Shown one piece after another: positions 15,217-22,983 of a stretch of 28,150 bases of DNA. This DNA comes from Embleya sp040605455 (GTDB lineage Bacteria > Actinomycetota > Actinomycetes > Streptomycetales > Streptomycetaceae). The position numbers were made by a program, and so were the translations under genes. Below the pieces are notes generated by a model. That model was not told where the DNA came from and did no database searches. It saw only the letters and a program-made list of their open reading frames with translations. How positions within the stretch are numbered: the stretch's first letter is position 1; the number at the start of each line of letters is the position of its first letter. The DNA lies in contig NZ_JBEXCV010000119.1 of assembly GCF_040605455.1 (NCBI RefSeq), positions 1 to 28,150 of the forward strand, read 5' to 3'.

Positions 15217-16491
15217 TCACACCCGGGCGTGGGTGGTGATGTCTTCCTCGAACAGTTCGACCATGCTCGCGGTCACCGTCGGGCGGGACTGGGCGAGGGC
15301 GTCCAGGTAGTCGCGGGTGTGCGCGCCCGGGCCGTCGGCGGCTGCGGACTTTTCGAACAGGTCGCGTTCGAACGACGCCTGGGCGGCGATCCGGGCGGCG
15401 TGGCCGATGTCGGCGGGCGTGAGCAGCTCGCTGGCCGCCACCAGCGCGTCCAGGTCCACGTCCGGACGGGCCGACGCGTACCGGGTCCACATCGCCCGCC
15501 GCGCGTCCGCGTCCGGCGTGCCCACCGGAATGATGTAGTCGAACCGACCGGGCCGCAAAAACGCCGGGTCCAGCGAGCGCACCGAGTTGGTCGCGCACAC
15601 CAGCAGCCGATCGCCGTGTTCGCGGAACGCCGGGATCAGCTTGAGCAGTTCGTTGGTCACCGCGTGGCCGGCGCTGGGCCGGGCGTGCCGGACCGGCGCG
15701 ATCTCCTCGACCTCGTCGATGAACACCACGATCCGCTCCAACCGGGCCAACCGCCCGAACGCCTCGCGCAGCGCGGCGGCCAGGTTGCCGCCGTCGGCCA
15801 GCCGCGAGGGCAGCAGTTCCACGAACGGCCAGCCCAGGCGGGAGGCGATCGCCCGGGCGAAGGTGGTCTTGCCGGTCCCGGGCGGGCCGAACAGCGTGAT
15901 CGCGCTGGGCGGTTCGACACCGTGCCGCATCGCGCGCTCGGGATCGGCCAGCGGCAGCACCACGCGCCGCTCGATCAGGTTCTTCTCCACCTCCATGCCG
16001 GCCACCTTCGACCACAGGTCGCCCGGCAACATCCGGCCGCCGAGCCGGTCCAAGGTCTCCGCCGCGTGGTCGTCGACCGGCTCGACCTTCTCGAAGTAGG
16101 CCACCGCCGGCCGCCGCTCGTAGCCCGCGTTGCGCAGCCCCAACTCGCGCGAGTCCTCCTCGGGAAGCACGTAGGCGATCCGGCGCACCCGCTCCTCGAC
16201 CAACCTGCGCTCAAGCGCGAGCAGCAGCGTGCTGGTCAACCCCAGACCGCGTGCGGCCGGCGAGATGGCGATCCGCATCACCCAAGCCCGCCCCTCGGAC
16301 ACCGTGGCCAGCGCCGCGCCGACCACCGCGCCGTCGCGCCGGGCGACCACCGCCGACTGGCGCGAGGTCAATGCGTTGATGCACTCGGACAGCGAGAAGA
16401 CCGATTCCTGGCCGAGTTCGGTCGTAGTGTCGATCAGGTGCACCACCGCCGCGAGATCCTCCTCGCGGTAGTCCTGTATGAGCCAGACCAT
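15217..16491 (-). CDS. GNAT acetyltransferase - AAA ATPase fusion protein
   Basis: A 424-aa two-domain protein. Residues 1-135 are GNAT-like: acceptor-binding start IQDYREEDLAAVVHLID, strand VMRIAISPAARGLGLTSTLL (71-90) with the acetyl-CoA loop, and GYERRPAVAYFEK at the end. Residues 170-360 form a classical AAA module: Walker A GPPGTGKT (202-209), Walker B VVFIDEVEE (255-263), sensor 1 CATNS (299-303), and the arginine-finger region LRPGRFD (312-318). A C-terminal helical lid follows. ATG 16491 is preferred: GGAG lies 6 nt upstream and the protein then starts as GNATs do; in-frame TTG 16533 would lie at or upstream of the predicted transcript start. Target and role unknown; the pairing suggests ATP-driven remodelling of an acetylated client. 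Confidence 0.88.
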   Translation of the reverse strand: MVWLIQDYREEDLAAVVHLIDTTTELGQESVFSLSECINALTSRQSAVVARRDGAVVGAALATVSEGRAWVMRIAISPAARGLGLTSTLLLALERRLVEERVRRIAYVLPEEDSRELGLRNAGYERRPAVAYFEKVEPVDDHAAETLDRLGGRMLPGDLWSKVAGMEVEKNLIERRVVLPLADPERAMRHGVEPPSAITLFGPPGTGKTTFARAIASRLGWPFVELLPSRLADGGNLAAALREAFGRLARLERIVVFIDEVEEIAPVRHARPSAGHAVTNELLKLIPAFREHGDRLLVCATNSVRSLDPAFLRPGRFDYIIPVGTPDADARRAMWTRYASARPDVDLDALVAASELLTPADIGHAARIAAQASFERDLFEKSAAADGPGAHTRDYLDALAQSRPTVTASMVELFEEDITTHARV

Positions 16492-16533
16492 GAACAGCTC
16501 CATCCGTGGATCGAGTGCCTCGACGAGTGGCAA

Positions 16534-16562
16534 ACACTAGGGAGCACCGCCGTTCCGCGAAC
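16534..16562 (-). promoter_or_regulatory. Candidate promoter of the GNAT-AAA gene
   Basis: TAGTGT (16539-16534 on the minus strand) is a good -10, with GTTCGC 17 nt upstream as a weak -35. The predicted transcript would begin near 16527, which supports translation from ATG 16491 rather than from TTG 16533. Confidence 0.35.
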
Positions 16563-16745
16563 GCTTCGTTGTGTACAAGTGCGCGCCCGAACTTGGTCAT
16601 CCTGCGGATGGACACCCGGCGATGGATCTGCGACACGCATGCCGGCCGAACTCCGGCGACCGGGCTCGGAACCCGAGGCACAATGGCCTCGACCTCGTCC
16701 GCGCCGTGCGGCCCGCTCGGGCCGCCCGAACCCTACGGAGAACAG

Positions 16746-17618
16746 ATGACCGTCTCGTCCGCGTCCGGCCCCGCCCACGCGTCCGGTGTCTTCCCGATCG
16801 GTGGCGACCTGCCGGTGCGCCGGCTCGGTTACGGCGCCATGCAGCTCACCGGGACCGGCGTATGGGGCGAGCCCAAGGATCGCCGAGAGGCGATCCGGGT
16901 GCTGCGCCGCGCCGTCGAACTCGGTGTGAACCTGATCGACACGGCCGACTCGTACGGCCCGTTCGTCAGCGAACAGATCATCCGCGAGGCTCTACACCCA
17001 TATGCCGAGGACGTGGTGATCGCCACCAAGGGCGGTTTCGCCCGCACTGGACCGGGCGAGTGGCGCGCCCTGGGTCGGCCCGAATACCTGCGTCAGCAGA
17101 CCGAACTGAGTCTGCGTCATCTGGGCCTGGACCGGATCGACCTCTACCAGCTGCACCGAATCGACCCGCAGGTCCCGCTCGCGGACCAGCTCGGCGAACT
17201 CGGCGCGTTGCAACAGGAGGGCAAGATCCGGCACATCGGCCTGTCCGAGGTCACCGTGGAGCAGTTGCGCCAGGCCCGCGAGATCGTCGAGATCGTCTCG
17301 GTGCAGAACCTGTACAACCTGGCCAACCGCAAGGCCGAGAGCGTGCTCGACTACGCGACGGCCGAGAACATCGCCTTCATCCCGTGGTTCCCGATCGCCA
17401 CCGGCGAACTCGCCCGACCGGGCGGTCCGTTGGACCAGGTGGCCAAGGAACACGGCGCCGCGCCGTCACAGTTGGCGCTGGCCTGGCTGCTGCACCGCTC
17501 CCCGGTGCTGCTGCCGATCCCGGGCACCTCCAGCGTCGCGCACCTGGAGGAGAACACCGAGGCGGCCCGGATCCGACTGTCCGACGACGAGTTCGAGGCG
17601 CTGTCGGCCGCGGTCTGA
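16746..17618 (+). CDS. Aldo/keto reductase
   Basis: A 290-aa cytoplasmic NADPH-dependent oxidoreductase of the aldo/keto reductase family. The catalytic tetrad is visible: D65 and Y70 in IDTADSYG, K95 in ATKGG, H137 in YQLHRID. The C-terminal nucleotide-binding segment reads LLPIPGTSSVAHLEEN. Length is normal. ATG 16746 has GGAG 5 nt upstream. It resembles the pyridoxal-reductase-like or general AKR group common in actinomycetes; substrate cannot be inferred. It diverges from the GNAT-AAA gene. Confidence 0.93.
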   Translation: MTVSSASGPAHASGVFPIGGDLPVRRLGYGAMQLTGTGVWGEPKDRREAIRVLRRAVELGVNLIDTADSYGPFVSEQIIREALHPYAEDVVIATKGGFARTGPGEWRALGRPEYLRQQTELSLRHLGLDRIDLYQLHRIDPQVPLADQLGELGALQQEGKIRHIGLSEVTVEQLRQAREIVEIVSVQNLYNLANRKAESVLDYATAENIAFIPWFPIATGELARPGGPLDQVAKEHGAAPSQLALAWLLHRSPVLLPIPGTSSVAHLEENTEAARIRLSDDEFEALSAAV

Positions 17619-17626
17619 CCACGATC

Positions 17627-17679
17627 GCGGTCGGGGCCGGACCCGTCCCGTCCACCGGGACAAGTCCGGCCCCGACCGC
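17627..17679. terminator. Strong hairpin terminator after the aldo/keto reductase
   Basis: Perfect 16-bp stem GCGGTCGGGGCCGGAC (17627-17642) with GTCCGGCCCCGACCGC (17664-17679). The 21-nt loop can form a small inner hairpin (GTCCCG/CGGGAC). Placed between convergent genes, it probably acts on both strands. Confidence 0.85.
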
Positions 17680-17705
17680 GCCGCCCGAGGCCGGCCGAAG
17701 TCGGG

Positions 17706-17957
17706 TCAGCCCTCCCTCGACGTGATCCGTACACTCCACCCGTCCTCGATCTCCGCACCGTCGATCGTGATCGCCTCGACCGTGCGCGAACTCGGGTCGA
17801 TGTCGGCCACCACACCCTCGCCCGCGTAGCGCGGATGCCCGGAGGCACCGATCTCGCCGGTGGCTTCGACCACGGCCGAACGAACCGCCGACCCTCGGGC
17901 GTCGGTGGCCATGTCCTGGACGTTGTACGGGAGAATCTCGATCTCGAAGCGTTCCAT
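17706..17957 (-). CDS. Small protein of unknown function (83 aa)
   Basis: I do not recognise this protein. From ATG 17957 it reads as an acidic 83-aa beta-rich sequence beginning MERFEIEILPYNVQDM and ending WSVRITSREG, with no membrane segment, signal or cysteine. It ends 27 nt from the shared terminator and converges on the aldo/keto reductase. The ribosome site is weak (CTCGGG), and the frame continues upstream to 18035. Protein-like composition, codon usage and a clean stop support it as a real gene, but it borders a region of gene decay and might itself be a relic. Confidence 0.5.
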   Translation of the reverse strand: MERFEIEILPYNVQDMATDARGSAVRSAVVEATGEIGASGHPRYAGEGVVADIDPSSRTVEAITIDGAEIEDGWSVRITSREG

Positions 17958-18065
17958 CCCGAGCCCATGCCCACGGTCGGGCCGGCGCAAGCCACTCGGT
18001 CGGCCGTCGGGCCTGCCGTCGCCCCCGAGCACCACGACGCGGGATCGAGGACACGCCCCGGCGAT

Positions 18066-18172
18066 TCGCCCTGAAAAACATCAGGTATCCGCCGTCCACC
18101 GACGAATACCGCGCGCTCACCGCATACACCAAGCGCAACCACCCGGGCGCGCTGTTGGTGGACCCCGGTACA
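18066..18172 (+). pseudogene. Inverted C-terminal remnant of a spherulin-4-like gene
   Basis: The plus-strand frame reads PPSTDEYRALTAY then TKRNHPGALLVDPGT, resembling the middle of spherulation-specific family 4 proteins (HPGA..V..PGT). It lacks a start and dissolves into Thr/Ser/Arg sequence afterwards. The matching N-terminal half lies at 18238-18447 on the opposite strand, so the gene looks split by a local inversion. The assignment rests on short motifs recalled from the family. Confidence 0.4.
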
Positions 18173-18237
18173 AGGCAACCTTCCAACTGCCCTTCACTTC
18201 CCACCACGTCTTCATCGACGCGGACAACAACAAGGTA

Positions 18238-18447
18238 GGCCGTCGACCCGGCGGTGGGACCGCACGCGTTCTGCCCCTGATCGAAGAAGATGCCGTCGAT
18301 GTCGGGGCCGTACAGCCGGTACCACTTGTCCACGGCGTGCCGGATCTGGATCCGCCACGCCGGGATGGACGAGTCGCCGAGTCGGGTCGTCTTCGGGGAG
18401 CCGATGGTGTTGGTCCCGAAGCAGCCGGTGTCCACGTAGGCGATCAC
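18238..18447 (-). pseudogene. N-terminal remnant of a spherulin-4-like gene
   Basis: The minus-strand frame from 18447 reads IAYVDTGCFGTN, WYRLYGPDIDGIFFDQGQN and ACGPTAGSTAY, typical of the spherulation-specific family 4 barrel (IAYVDTG.. and GIFFDQ). No start with ribosome site or signal peptide precedes it: the sequence immediately upstream is the glcD-type remnant on the other strand. After STAY the frame stays open but leaves the family pattern. Broken gene. Confidence 0.6.
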
Positions 18448-18448
18448 C

Positions 18449-19050
18449 GGCTGCGCGGACTCAAGTACGGCGTCACCCGCACCTACGTGCTGGGCCTGAG
18501 GCGGTACTGCCCACCGGCGAGGTGATTCGCACCGGCGGCCGGCTGTGGAAGGACGTGGCCGGCTACGACCTGACGCGGCTGCTCACCGGCTCGGAGGGCA
18601 CCCTCGCGGTGATCACCGAGATCACCATGGCCTTGTGCCCGCGCCCGCCGACATCGGCACCGGCGCCGGCGCCGGCACCGGCACCGCGTACTTCCCCGGC
18701 CTGGCACACGCCGGCCGTGCGGTCGCCGACACACTCGCCGCCGGCATCGTCCCCGCTGGAATTTTTGGACCGGCGCTGTATCGGCGCGGTCGAGGACTTC
18801 GCCCACCTGGGCCTGCGCACGCACGGTGGCACGCTGTTGTTGTTCGGTGACGACGGCGCGTCGGACGCGGTGCGCCGCGACCTGGCCCGGATGGCCGACC
18901 TGTGCGATCGGGCAGGCGCGAGCGAGTGGACCCTGGCCGAGGACGTGGCCGGCGCCGAGGCGCATCCGCGCGCCCGCCGGCTGGGCGACCGGCTGCCCGG
19001 CCGGATCGTCACCACCTCCGGCGGCTACGCCGCACACCTGGCCTCGATGA
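18449..19050 (+). pseudogene. glcD-type FAD-linked oxidase, truncated and frameshifted
   Basis: Remnant of a glycolate-oxidase-like FAD-binding subunit. Family sequence is spread over frames: LRGLKYGVTRTYVLGL; then, after loss of one base near 18499 (GAG read as AG), AVLPTGEVIRTGGRLWKDV and AGYDLTRLLTGSEGTLAVIT; then, after a shift in a GGCACC/GGCGCC repeat (about 18655-18688), TAYFPGLAHAGRAVAD; then, after another indel near 18752, LEFLDRRCIGAVEDFAHLGL and LLLFGDDGASDAVRRDLARM. The N-terminal FAD-binding part (roughly 170 residues in intact relatives) and the C-terminus are missing. The left end abuts the spherulin-4-like remnant at 18447/18449, a likely rearrangement joint. Confidence 0.85.
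18655..18688. repeat. Low-complexity GGCACC/GGCGCC repeat at a frameshift
   Basis: Six-base units alternate here (encoding Ala-Pro in one frame and Gly-Thr/Gly-Ala in another). The reading frame of the glcD-type remnant changes within it, so slippage in this run is the probable cause. Confidence 0.6.
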
Positions 19051-19473
19051 ATCGGCCTGACCGCGCCGGACCGGGCCATCGCGTCGAAGCCGACATCGCA
19101 ACCGCACGCGCCTTCGTCATGCGCGCATCCCTCGAACGCCCGACACCGCGAACCGGCCCGGATTCCAGGCCCCGCCCGGATTCCAGGCCGGATTCGGCGC
19201 CGGTGCATCCCGGATCCGGGCCGATGAACGGAGGGTCATATAGGGGTAATTCGGACATTTCATTTCCGGGCGCATGACGCACGTCACATCTCGCATACCG
19301 AAGGTCAGGACCTCGTACGCACCGTAAACCGAGTTTTCCGGATTCTCACCCGGAGCGATTATGCAGCGACGGTGAGTAAGCAATTCGGGCACAATGCGTA
19401 TGGCGATCGGGACTTTAGGTCCCGATATTCCACCCTTCCGACCTGAATTTTCGGTTTTGGCGAATCGTGATGT
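19051..19473. other. Gene-free stretch between the decay scar and the rpf-type gene
   Basis: No credible gene. A CCCGGATTCCAGGCC unit occurs twice near 19156-19190. ATGACGCACGTCAC (19274-19287) resembles the actinomycete Crp site (GTG-N6-G-N-CAC with one mismatch); an S. coelicolor rpf gene is known to be under Crp control, so this is of interest but weak. The DNA becomes AT-richer towards 19473. Confidence 0.35.
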
Positions 19474-19503
19474 TTGGTTCCACGCCGGGGGTGTGCGTAG
19501 TTT
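19474..19503 (+). promoter_or_regulatory. Candidate promoter of the riboswitch-rpf unit
   Basis: TTGGTT (19474-19479), an 18-bp spacer and TAGTTT (19498-19503) lie about 50 nt before the riboswitch. This would give a structured leader of about 270 nt. Confidence 0.4.
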
Positions 19504-19550
19504 GGTGCTTCGCCACACCAGTCCGGTGCTTGGCGAAATGGTCTCCCGGT

Positions 19551-19760
19551 TCGCCGAATCCTGCCGCCGGAGCGAGGCCACGGTACGAAACCCGAAAGGC
19601 AGGAGCGGGGGAACCAAGTGGAATGCCGTCCCGGGCGTCTGTGACACAGACGCCCATTCGGACGGCTTGGGGTGAAGCCGTGCCCGTCCCTTACATCCAA
19701 GGGTCGAACACGGCCGGGCGAGACTCTCCAGCCCGAATCCGACAGCTCACTTCGTAGGCG
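19551..19760 (+). ncRNA. c-di-AMP (ydaO-yuaA class) riboswitch
   Basis: Leader RNA of the wall hydrolase gene. Conserved blocks of the class are present in order: TCGCCGAATCCTG at the 5' side (19551), GGGGGAACCAA (about 19605-19617), CTTGGGGTGAAGCC (about 19668), CCAAGGGTCGAAC, and the strongly conserved 3' block CCCGAATCCGACAGCTCAC with TTCGTAGGCG (about 19733-19760). A variable hairpin GGGCGTCTG/CAGACGCCC lies between. In this class c-di-AMP binding normally turns expression of the downstream gene off. Exact ends are approximate. Confidence 0.93.
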
Positions 19761-19780
19761 TGGGAGAAGGAAAAATCTTC

Positions 19781-21067
19781 GTGCAGTCGTTCATCACCCC
19801 TGCCCGCATGCCCAAGAAGACGCGTCTCGCGCTGACCCTCGGCATGGCCGGCGCCATCGTCGCCGCCCCGCTCATCACCGGTCTCGCGACCGCCAACGCC
19901 GCCTCCGTCTCCACCTGGGACAAGGTCGCCATGGGCGAGAGCTCGGGCAACTGGCACATCAACACCGGCAACGGTTTCTACGGTGGCCTGCAGTTCACTC
20001 AGAGCACCTGGAACGAGTTCGGCGGTCAGCAGTACGCCCCGCGCGCCGACCTCGCCACCAAGGACCAGCAGATCGCCATCGCGGAGAAGGTCCTCGCCGT
20101 GCAGGGCCCCGGCGCTTGGCCGAACACCTCCGGCCCGGCGGGTCTGACCAAGGGCGGCCCCAAGGCCGCCGTCTCGCCGAGCACCAAGTCGTCCGACTCG
20201 GCCGCGACTTCGGTCAAGGTCGCCCCCAAGGTCGCCGAGAAGCCGGCCGCGACCGCCCCCACCGCGCCGAAGATCGAGGTCGTCCCGGCCGCCGCGAAGC
20301 CCGCGTCGACCACCACCTCGTACTCCGTGGTCAAGGGTGACAGCCTGTCCAAGATCGCTGCCGACAAGGACGTCGCCGGTGGCTGGCACAAGCTGTACGC
20401 CGACAACCGCGGCGTGATCGGCAGCAACCCGAACCTGATCAAGGTCGGCCAGAAGCTCTCGCTCTCCGGCAAGGCCGCGGCCGCCACCACCACCGCCACC
20501 AAGGTCGAGGCCGCGCCGAAGGCCGCGCCCAAGACCGAGACCGTGGCCGAGACCAAGCCCTCGGTGTCGGTGAAGGTCGCGCCGAAGACCGCGGTCAAGG
20601 AGAAGGCTCCCGTCGCGGCCAAGGTGTCTTCGGCCAAGGCCGGCAGCACCTCGGTCAACTCGTCCGGTTACGTCGCTCCTGTGAACGGCGCACTGGGCAC
20701 CGCGTTCGGCACCGGCGGCAAGCTGTGGTCCAGCGGCAGCCACACCGGCCAGGACTTCGTGGTCGGCACCGGCACCCCGGTGAAGGCGATCACCTCGGGC
20801 ACCGTGGTCAGCGCCGGCAACGGTGGCGCCTACGGCAACGAGATCGTGATCAAGCACGCGGACGGCAAGTACTCGCAGTACGCGCACCTGTCCAGCATCG
20901 GCGTTCGCGCCGGCGCCACGGTGAGCACCGGTCAGCAGATCGGCCTCTCCGGTGCGACCGGCAACGTGACCGGCCCGCACCTGCACTTCGAAATCCGCAC
21001 CACCCCGAACTACGGCAGCGGCATCAACCCCCTCACCTACCTGCGCGCGCACGGCGTCAACATCTGA
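19781..21067 (+). CDS. Secreted wall hydrolase: Rpf transglycosylase - LysM - M23 peptidase
   Basis: Secreted peptidoglycan hydrolase of 428 aa. Order: signal peptide (1-40, ending ANA); Rpf-like transglycosylase domain (about 43-115) with catalytic E53 in GESSGNW and NTGNGFYGGLQFTQSTW; Ala/Lys/Pro linker; LysM (180-228); second linker; M23 endopeptidase (295-425) with zinc ligands H321 and D325 (SHTGQDF), H402 (HLHF) and H369 (YAHL). One protein could thus cut both glycan strands and stem peptides. The usual Rpf cysteine pair is absent: G52 replaces the Cys before the catalytic Glu, and N-T follows GAWP where Cys is usual. GTG 19781 follows GAGAAGGA by about 10 nt; ATG 19808 is an alternative without a ribosome site. 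Controlled by the c-di-AMP riboswitch. Confidence 0.93.
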   Translation: MQSFITPARMPKKTRLALTLGMAGAIVAAPLITGLATANAASVSTWDKVAMGESSGNWHINTGNGFYGGLQFTQSTWNEFGGQQYAPRADLATKDQQIAIAEKVLAVQGPGAWPNTSGPAGLTKGGPKAAVSPSTKSSDSAATSVKVAPKVAEKPAATAPTAPKIEVVPAAAKPASTTTSYSVVKGDSLSKIAADKDVAGGWHKLYADNRGVIGSNPNLIKVGQKLSLSGKAAAATTTATKVEAAPKAAPKTETVAETKPSVSVKVAPKTAVKEKAPVAAKVSSAKAGSTSVNSSGYVAPVNGALGTAFGTGGKLWSSGSHTGQDFVVGTGTPVKAITSGTVVSAGNGGAYGNEIVIKHADGKYSQYAHLSSIGVRAGATVSTGQQIGLSGATGNVTGPHLHFEIRTTPNYGSGINPLTYLRAHGVNI

Positions 21068-21124
21068 TCCGAGCGTCATCAGGCAGTAACCGCACGGTGA
21101 TAGCCACCATGCGGTAGCCGTACC

Positions 21125-21169
21125 AGGGCCGGGCCCGTCGACCACGCGTCGACGGGCCCGGCCCTTTTT
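21125..21169 (+). terminator. Rho-independent terminator after the wall hydrolase gene
   Basis: Perfect 17-bp stem AGGGCCGGGCCCGTCGA (21125-21141) with TCGACGGGCCCGGCCCT (21149-21165), 7-nt loop, followed by a T5 run. A textbook intrinsic terminator, 57 nt after the stop. Confidence 0.95.
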
Positions 21170-21218
21170 CGCGTCCCCACCCTGCGGCACACGCCGAAGT
21201 CCCCGCGGATCGGGTCGA

Positions 21219-22283
21219 TCAGCCGCGTGCCGGATACCGCTTGGGCAGCGGCAGTCCGCGCGCGGCCATCAACTCCCGCAGCCGGTCGGGGTAATCGGTG
21301 ATCAGGCCGTCCACTCCGTCGTCCATCAGCTTGGCCATGGTCGCCGGGTCGTCGATGGTCCACGGCACGACCTCGATGCCCATCGCATGCGCCCGGGCGA
21401 CCATTTCCCGGGTCACGTACGGGCGGTAGTTCGGGTCGGTGACCTTGCCGTCCTGCGGGAAGCCGTGCACGGGCGAGAAGGTCGTGGCGCCGAACGAGGC
21501 GATCGCGCGCAGCGGGTCACCGCCGAAATCGTCGATGTCCAGGCCGCCCAGCCAGGGCGAGGCGCCGGGCTTGCCGACCTGGAGGAAGTCGTAGTTGGTC
21601 AACGCGACCAGCGGCAAGCGCGGTTCGACCTGCCGCATGCGCTTGAGCGCACCCCAGTCGAAGCTTTGGATGGTGACCTGGCGCAACAGCCCGGCCCAGC
21701 GCACCTCGCGCGCCACGGTCTGCACGAACTGCTCGCGCGGCGCGGTCTCCTGCGGCGCGCCCGCCTCGACCTTGGTCTCCACGTTGAGCTTCACGCCGCG
21801 CGCGTGCCGGCGGTTGACCAGCTCGAACACCTCGGTGAGCAGCGGCATTCGGGCTCCGGGCGAGGTGGTCTGCTCGGGGAAGCCGGGGAACTGCCGCGAC
21901 CCGCAGTCCAAGGTGCGGATCTGGGCCAGGCTGAGCGTGTTGACGTACTTGCCGACATAGGGGAACTCCGGGTCGCCGGAGCGTGCCGGTGTGGTGTCGA
22001 CACACTTGCGCCCGTCGACCTTGCGGTCGTGGGTGACCACGGCGCGGCCGTCCTCGGTGATCTGCACGTCCAGTTCCAGGGTGGACACCCCCAGATCCAG
22101 GCCCTTGGCGAAGGACGCGAGTGTGCTCTCCACGGTCAGTCCGAGGCCGCCCCGGTGCGCCTGGAGGTCGAAGGACCTGCGGTGATGGCCGCCGTGGCGG
22201 TCCGCCGCGGCGGCCACTCCCGGGGCGGCGACGATGGCGGCCCCGGCCAGGACCGCGGCCGTGACGGTCTTCCATCCGGACAT
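21219..22283 (-). CDS. Secreted glycerophosphodiester phosphodiesterase
   Basis: A 354-aa secreted enzyme that hydrolyses glycerophosphodiesters to glycerol-3-phosphate and an alcohol. A signal peptide (about 1-27, ending AAA) is followed by a His-rich stretch and the GDPD barrel. Conserved residues: H43-R44 in QAHRGG, E70 and D72 in STLELDVQIT, H85 in VVTHD; near the C-terminus VVPWTIDDP and DGVDGLITDYPDRL. ATG 22283 has GGAG about 5 nt upstream. Single gene between the wall hydrolase terminator and the MarR gene. Probably scavenges phosphate or glycerol outside the cell, for instance from phospholipid or teichoic acid debris. Confidence 0.93.
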   Translation of the reverse strand: MSGWKTVTAAVLAGAAIVAAPGVAAAADRHGGHHRRSFDLQAHRGGLGLTVESTLASFAKGLDLGVSTLELDVQITEDGRAVVTHDRKVDGRKCVDTTPARSGDPEFPYVGKYVNTLSLAQIRTLDCGSRQFPGFPEQTTSPGARMPLLTEVFELVNRRHARGVKLNVETKVEAGAPQETAPREQFVQTVAREVRWAGLLRQVTIQSFDWGALKRMRQVEPRLPLVALTNYDFLQVGKPGASPWLGGLDIDDFGGDPLRAIASFGATTFSPVHGFPQDGKVTDPNYRPYVTREMVARAHAMGIEVVPWTIDDPATMAKLMDDGVDGLITDYPDRLRELMAARGLPLPKRYPARG

Positions 22284-22453
22284 GGACGTCTCCTTCTCGC
22301 TCCGGTCGACGACGATCGACCGTCGACGCCCACACCCTGGCCCGCGCGAAGTGATGCGCGGGCAGTCGGGTCGTGGCGTTCAGACGAAGACGAGACGAAG
22401 AAGCGGCGAAGCAGTCCGCCCGGTACCCGAACTCGGGGCACCCGTAAGGCCGT

Positions 22454-22936
22454 TCAGCAGCCCGCGGAGGGCACGTCCTCGGACCAGCCGGGTCGGTGCG
22501 CGGCCAGCAGCCGGCCCGACGCGTCGTGCACGACCTGGCGGTCCTCGGCCGAGACGACGGCGAAGAACGCGTCCTCGGCATCGCCCAGCAGCCGGGTGCT
22601 CTCCGCGACCAACGCGCGCCCCGAGGCGGTGACCTGGATGACGTGCCGACGCCGATCGTGCGGGTTGCGCCGGCGCTCCGCGAAGCCGCGCGCCTCCAGG
22701 TCGTCGAGCAGGCCGACCAGGACGTTCGGGTCGATCCCGAGCAGCCGGCTGACGTCCTGCTGGGACAACGATTCGTAGGCCAGCAGGGTCTCCAGCACAT
22801 GCACGTGCTTGGTCTTGACCCCCAACGTGGCCAGCGTCTGATCGGCGAGCGCCAACAGGAGATCGGCCAGCTTGACCAGCCGGTACCCGGTCCGTGCTCC
22901 CATCGGCGGCCGCCCTGTGCTCGGTCGGTCCGTCAT
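22454..22936 (-). CDS. MarR-family transcriptional regulator
   Basis: A 160-aa winged-helix regulator of the MarR family. The HTH is LSQQDVSRLLGIDPNVLVGLLDDLEARGF and the wing is RRNPHDRRRHVIQVT, followed by the dimerisation helix VVSAEDRQVVHDASGRLLA (quoted in parts). ATG 22936 is chosen because a TAACAT -10 box ends 6 nt before it, implying a leaderless mRNA; GTG 22942 is in frame but falls at that box. It diverges from an MMPL transporter gene across about 100 nt containing two dyad sites, the standard arrangement for an autoregulated repressor of an efflux pump. Ligand unknown. Confidence 0.92.
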   Translation of the reverse strand: MTDRPSTGRPPMGARTGYRLVKLADLLLALADQTLATLGVKTKHVHVLETLLAYESLSQQDVSRLLGIDPNVLVGLLDDLEARGFAERRRNPHDRRRHVIQVTASGRALVAESTRLLGDAEDAFFAVVSAEDRQVVHDASGRLLAAHRPGWSEDVPSAGC

Positions 22937-22942
22937 GCCCAC

Positions 22943-22980
22943 ATGTTAGCGGCCCTCGATCATATGTCTTCTAGACGACA
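22943..22980 (-). promoter_or_regulatory. MarR promoter with overlapping imperfect dyad
   Basis: On the minus strand AAGACA (22970-22965), a 16-bp spacer and TAACAT (22948-22943) form a promoter whose transcript would start at or near ATG 22936. GTCTTCTAGACGAC (22967-22980) is a 12-of-14 palindrome centred on TCTAGA and covers the -35, so it is a candidate autoregulatory operator. Confidence 0.5.
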
Positions 22981-22983
22981 GGC

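Noticed and set aside
17860..18525. Plus-strand frame of 221 residues as one gene
   Set aside because: It runs through the opposite-strand small gene and the remnants; only its last part (LRGLKYGVTR...) is real glcD sequence.
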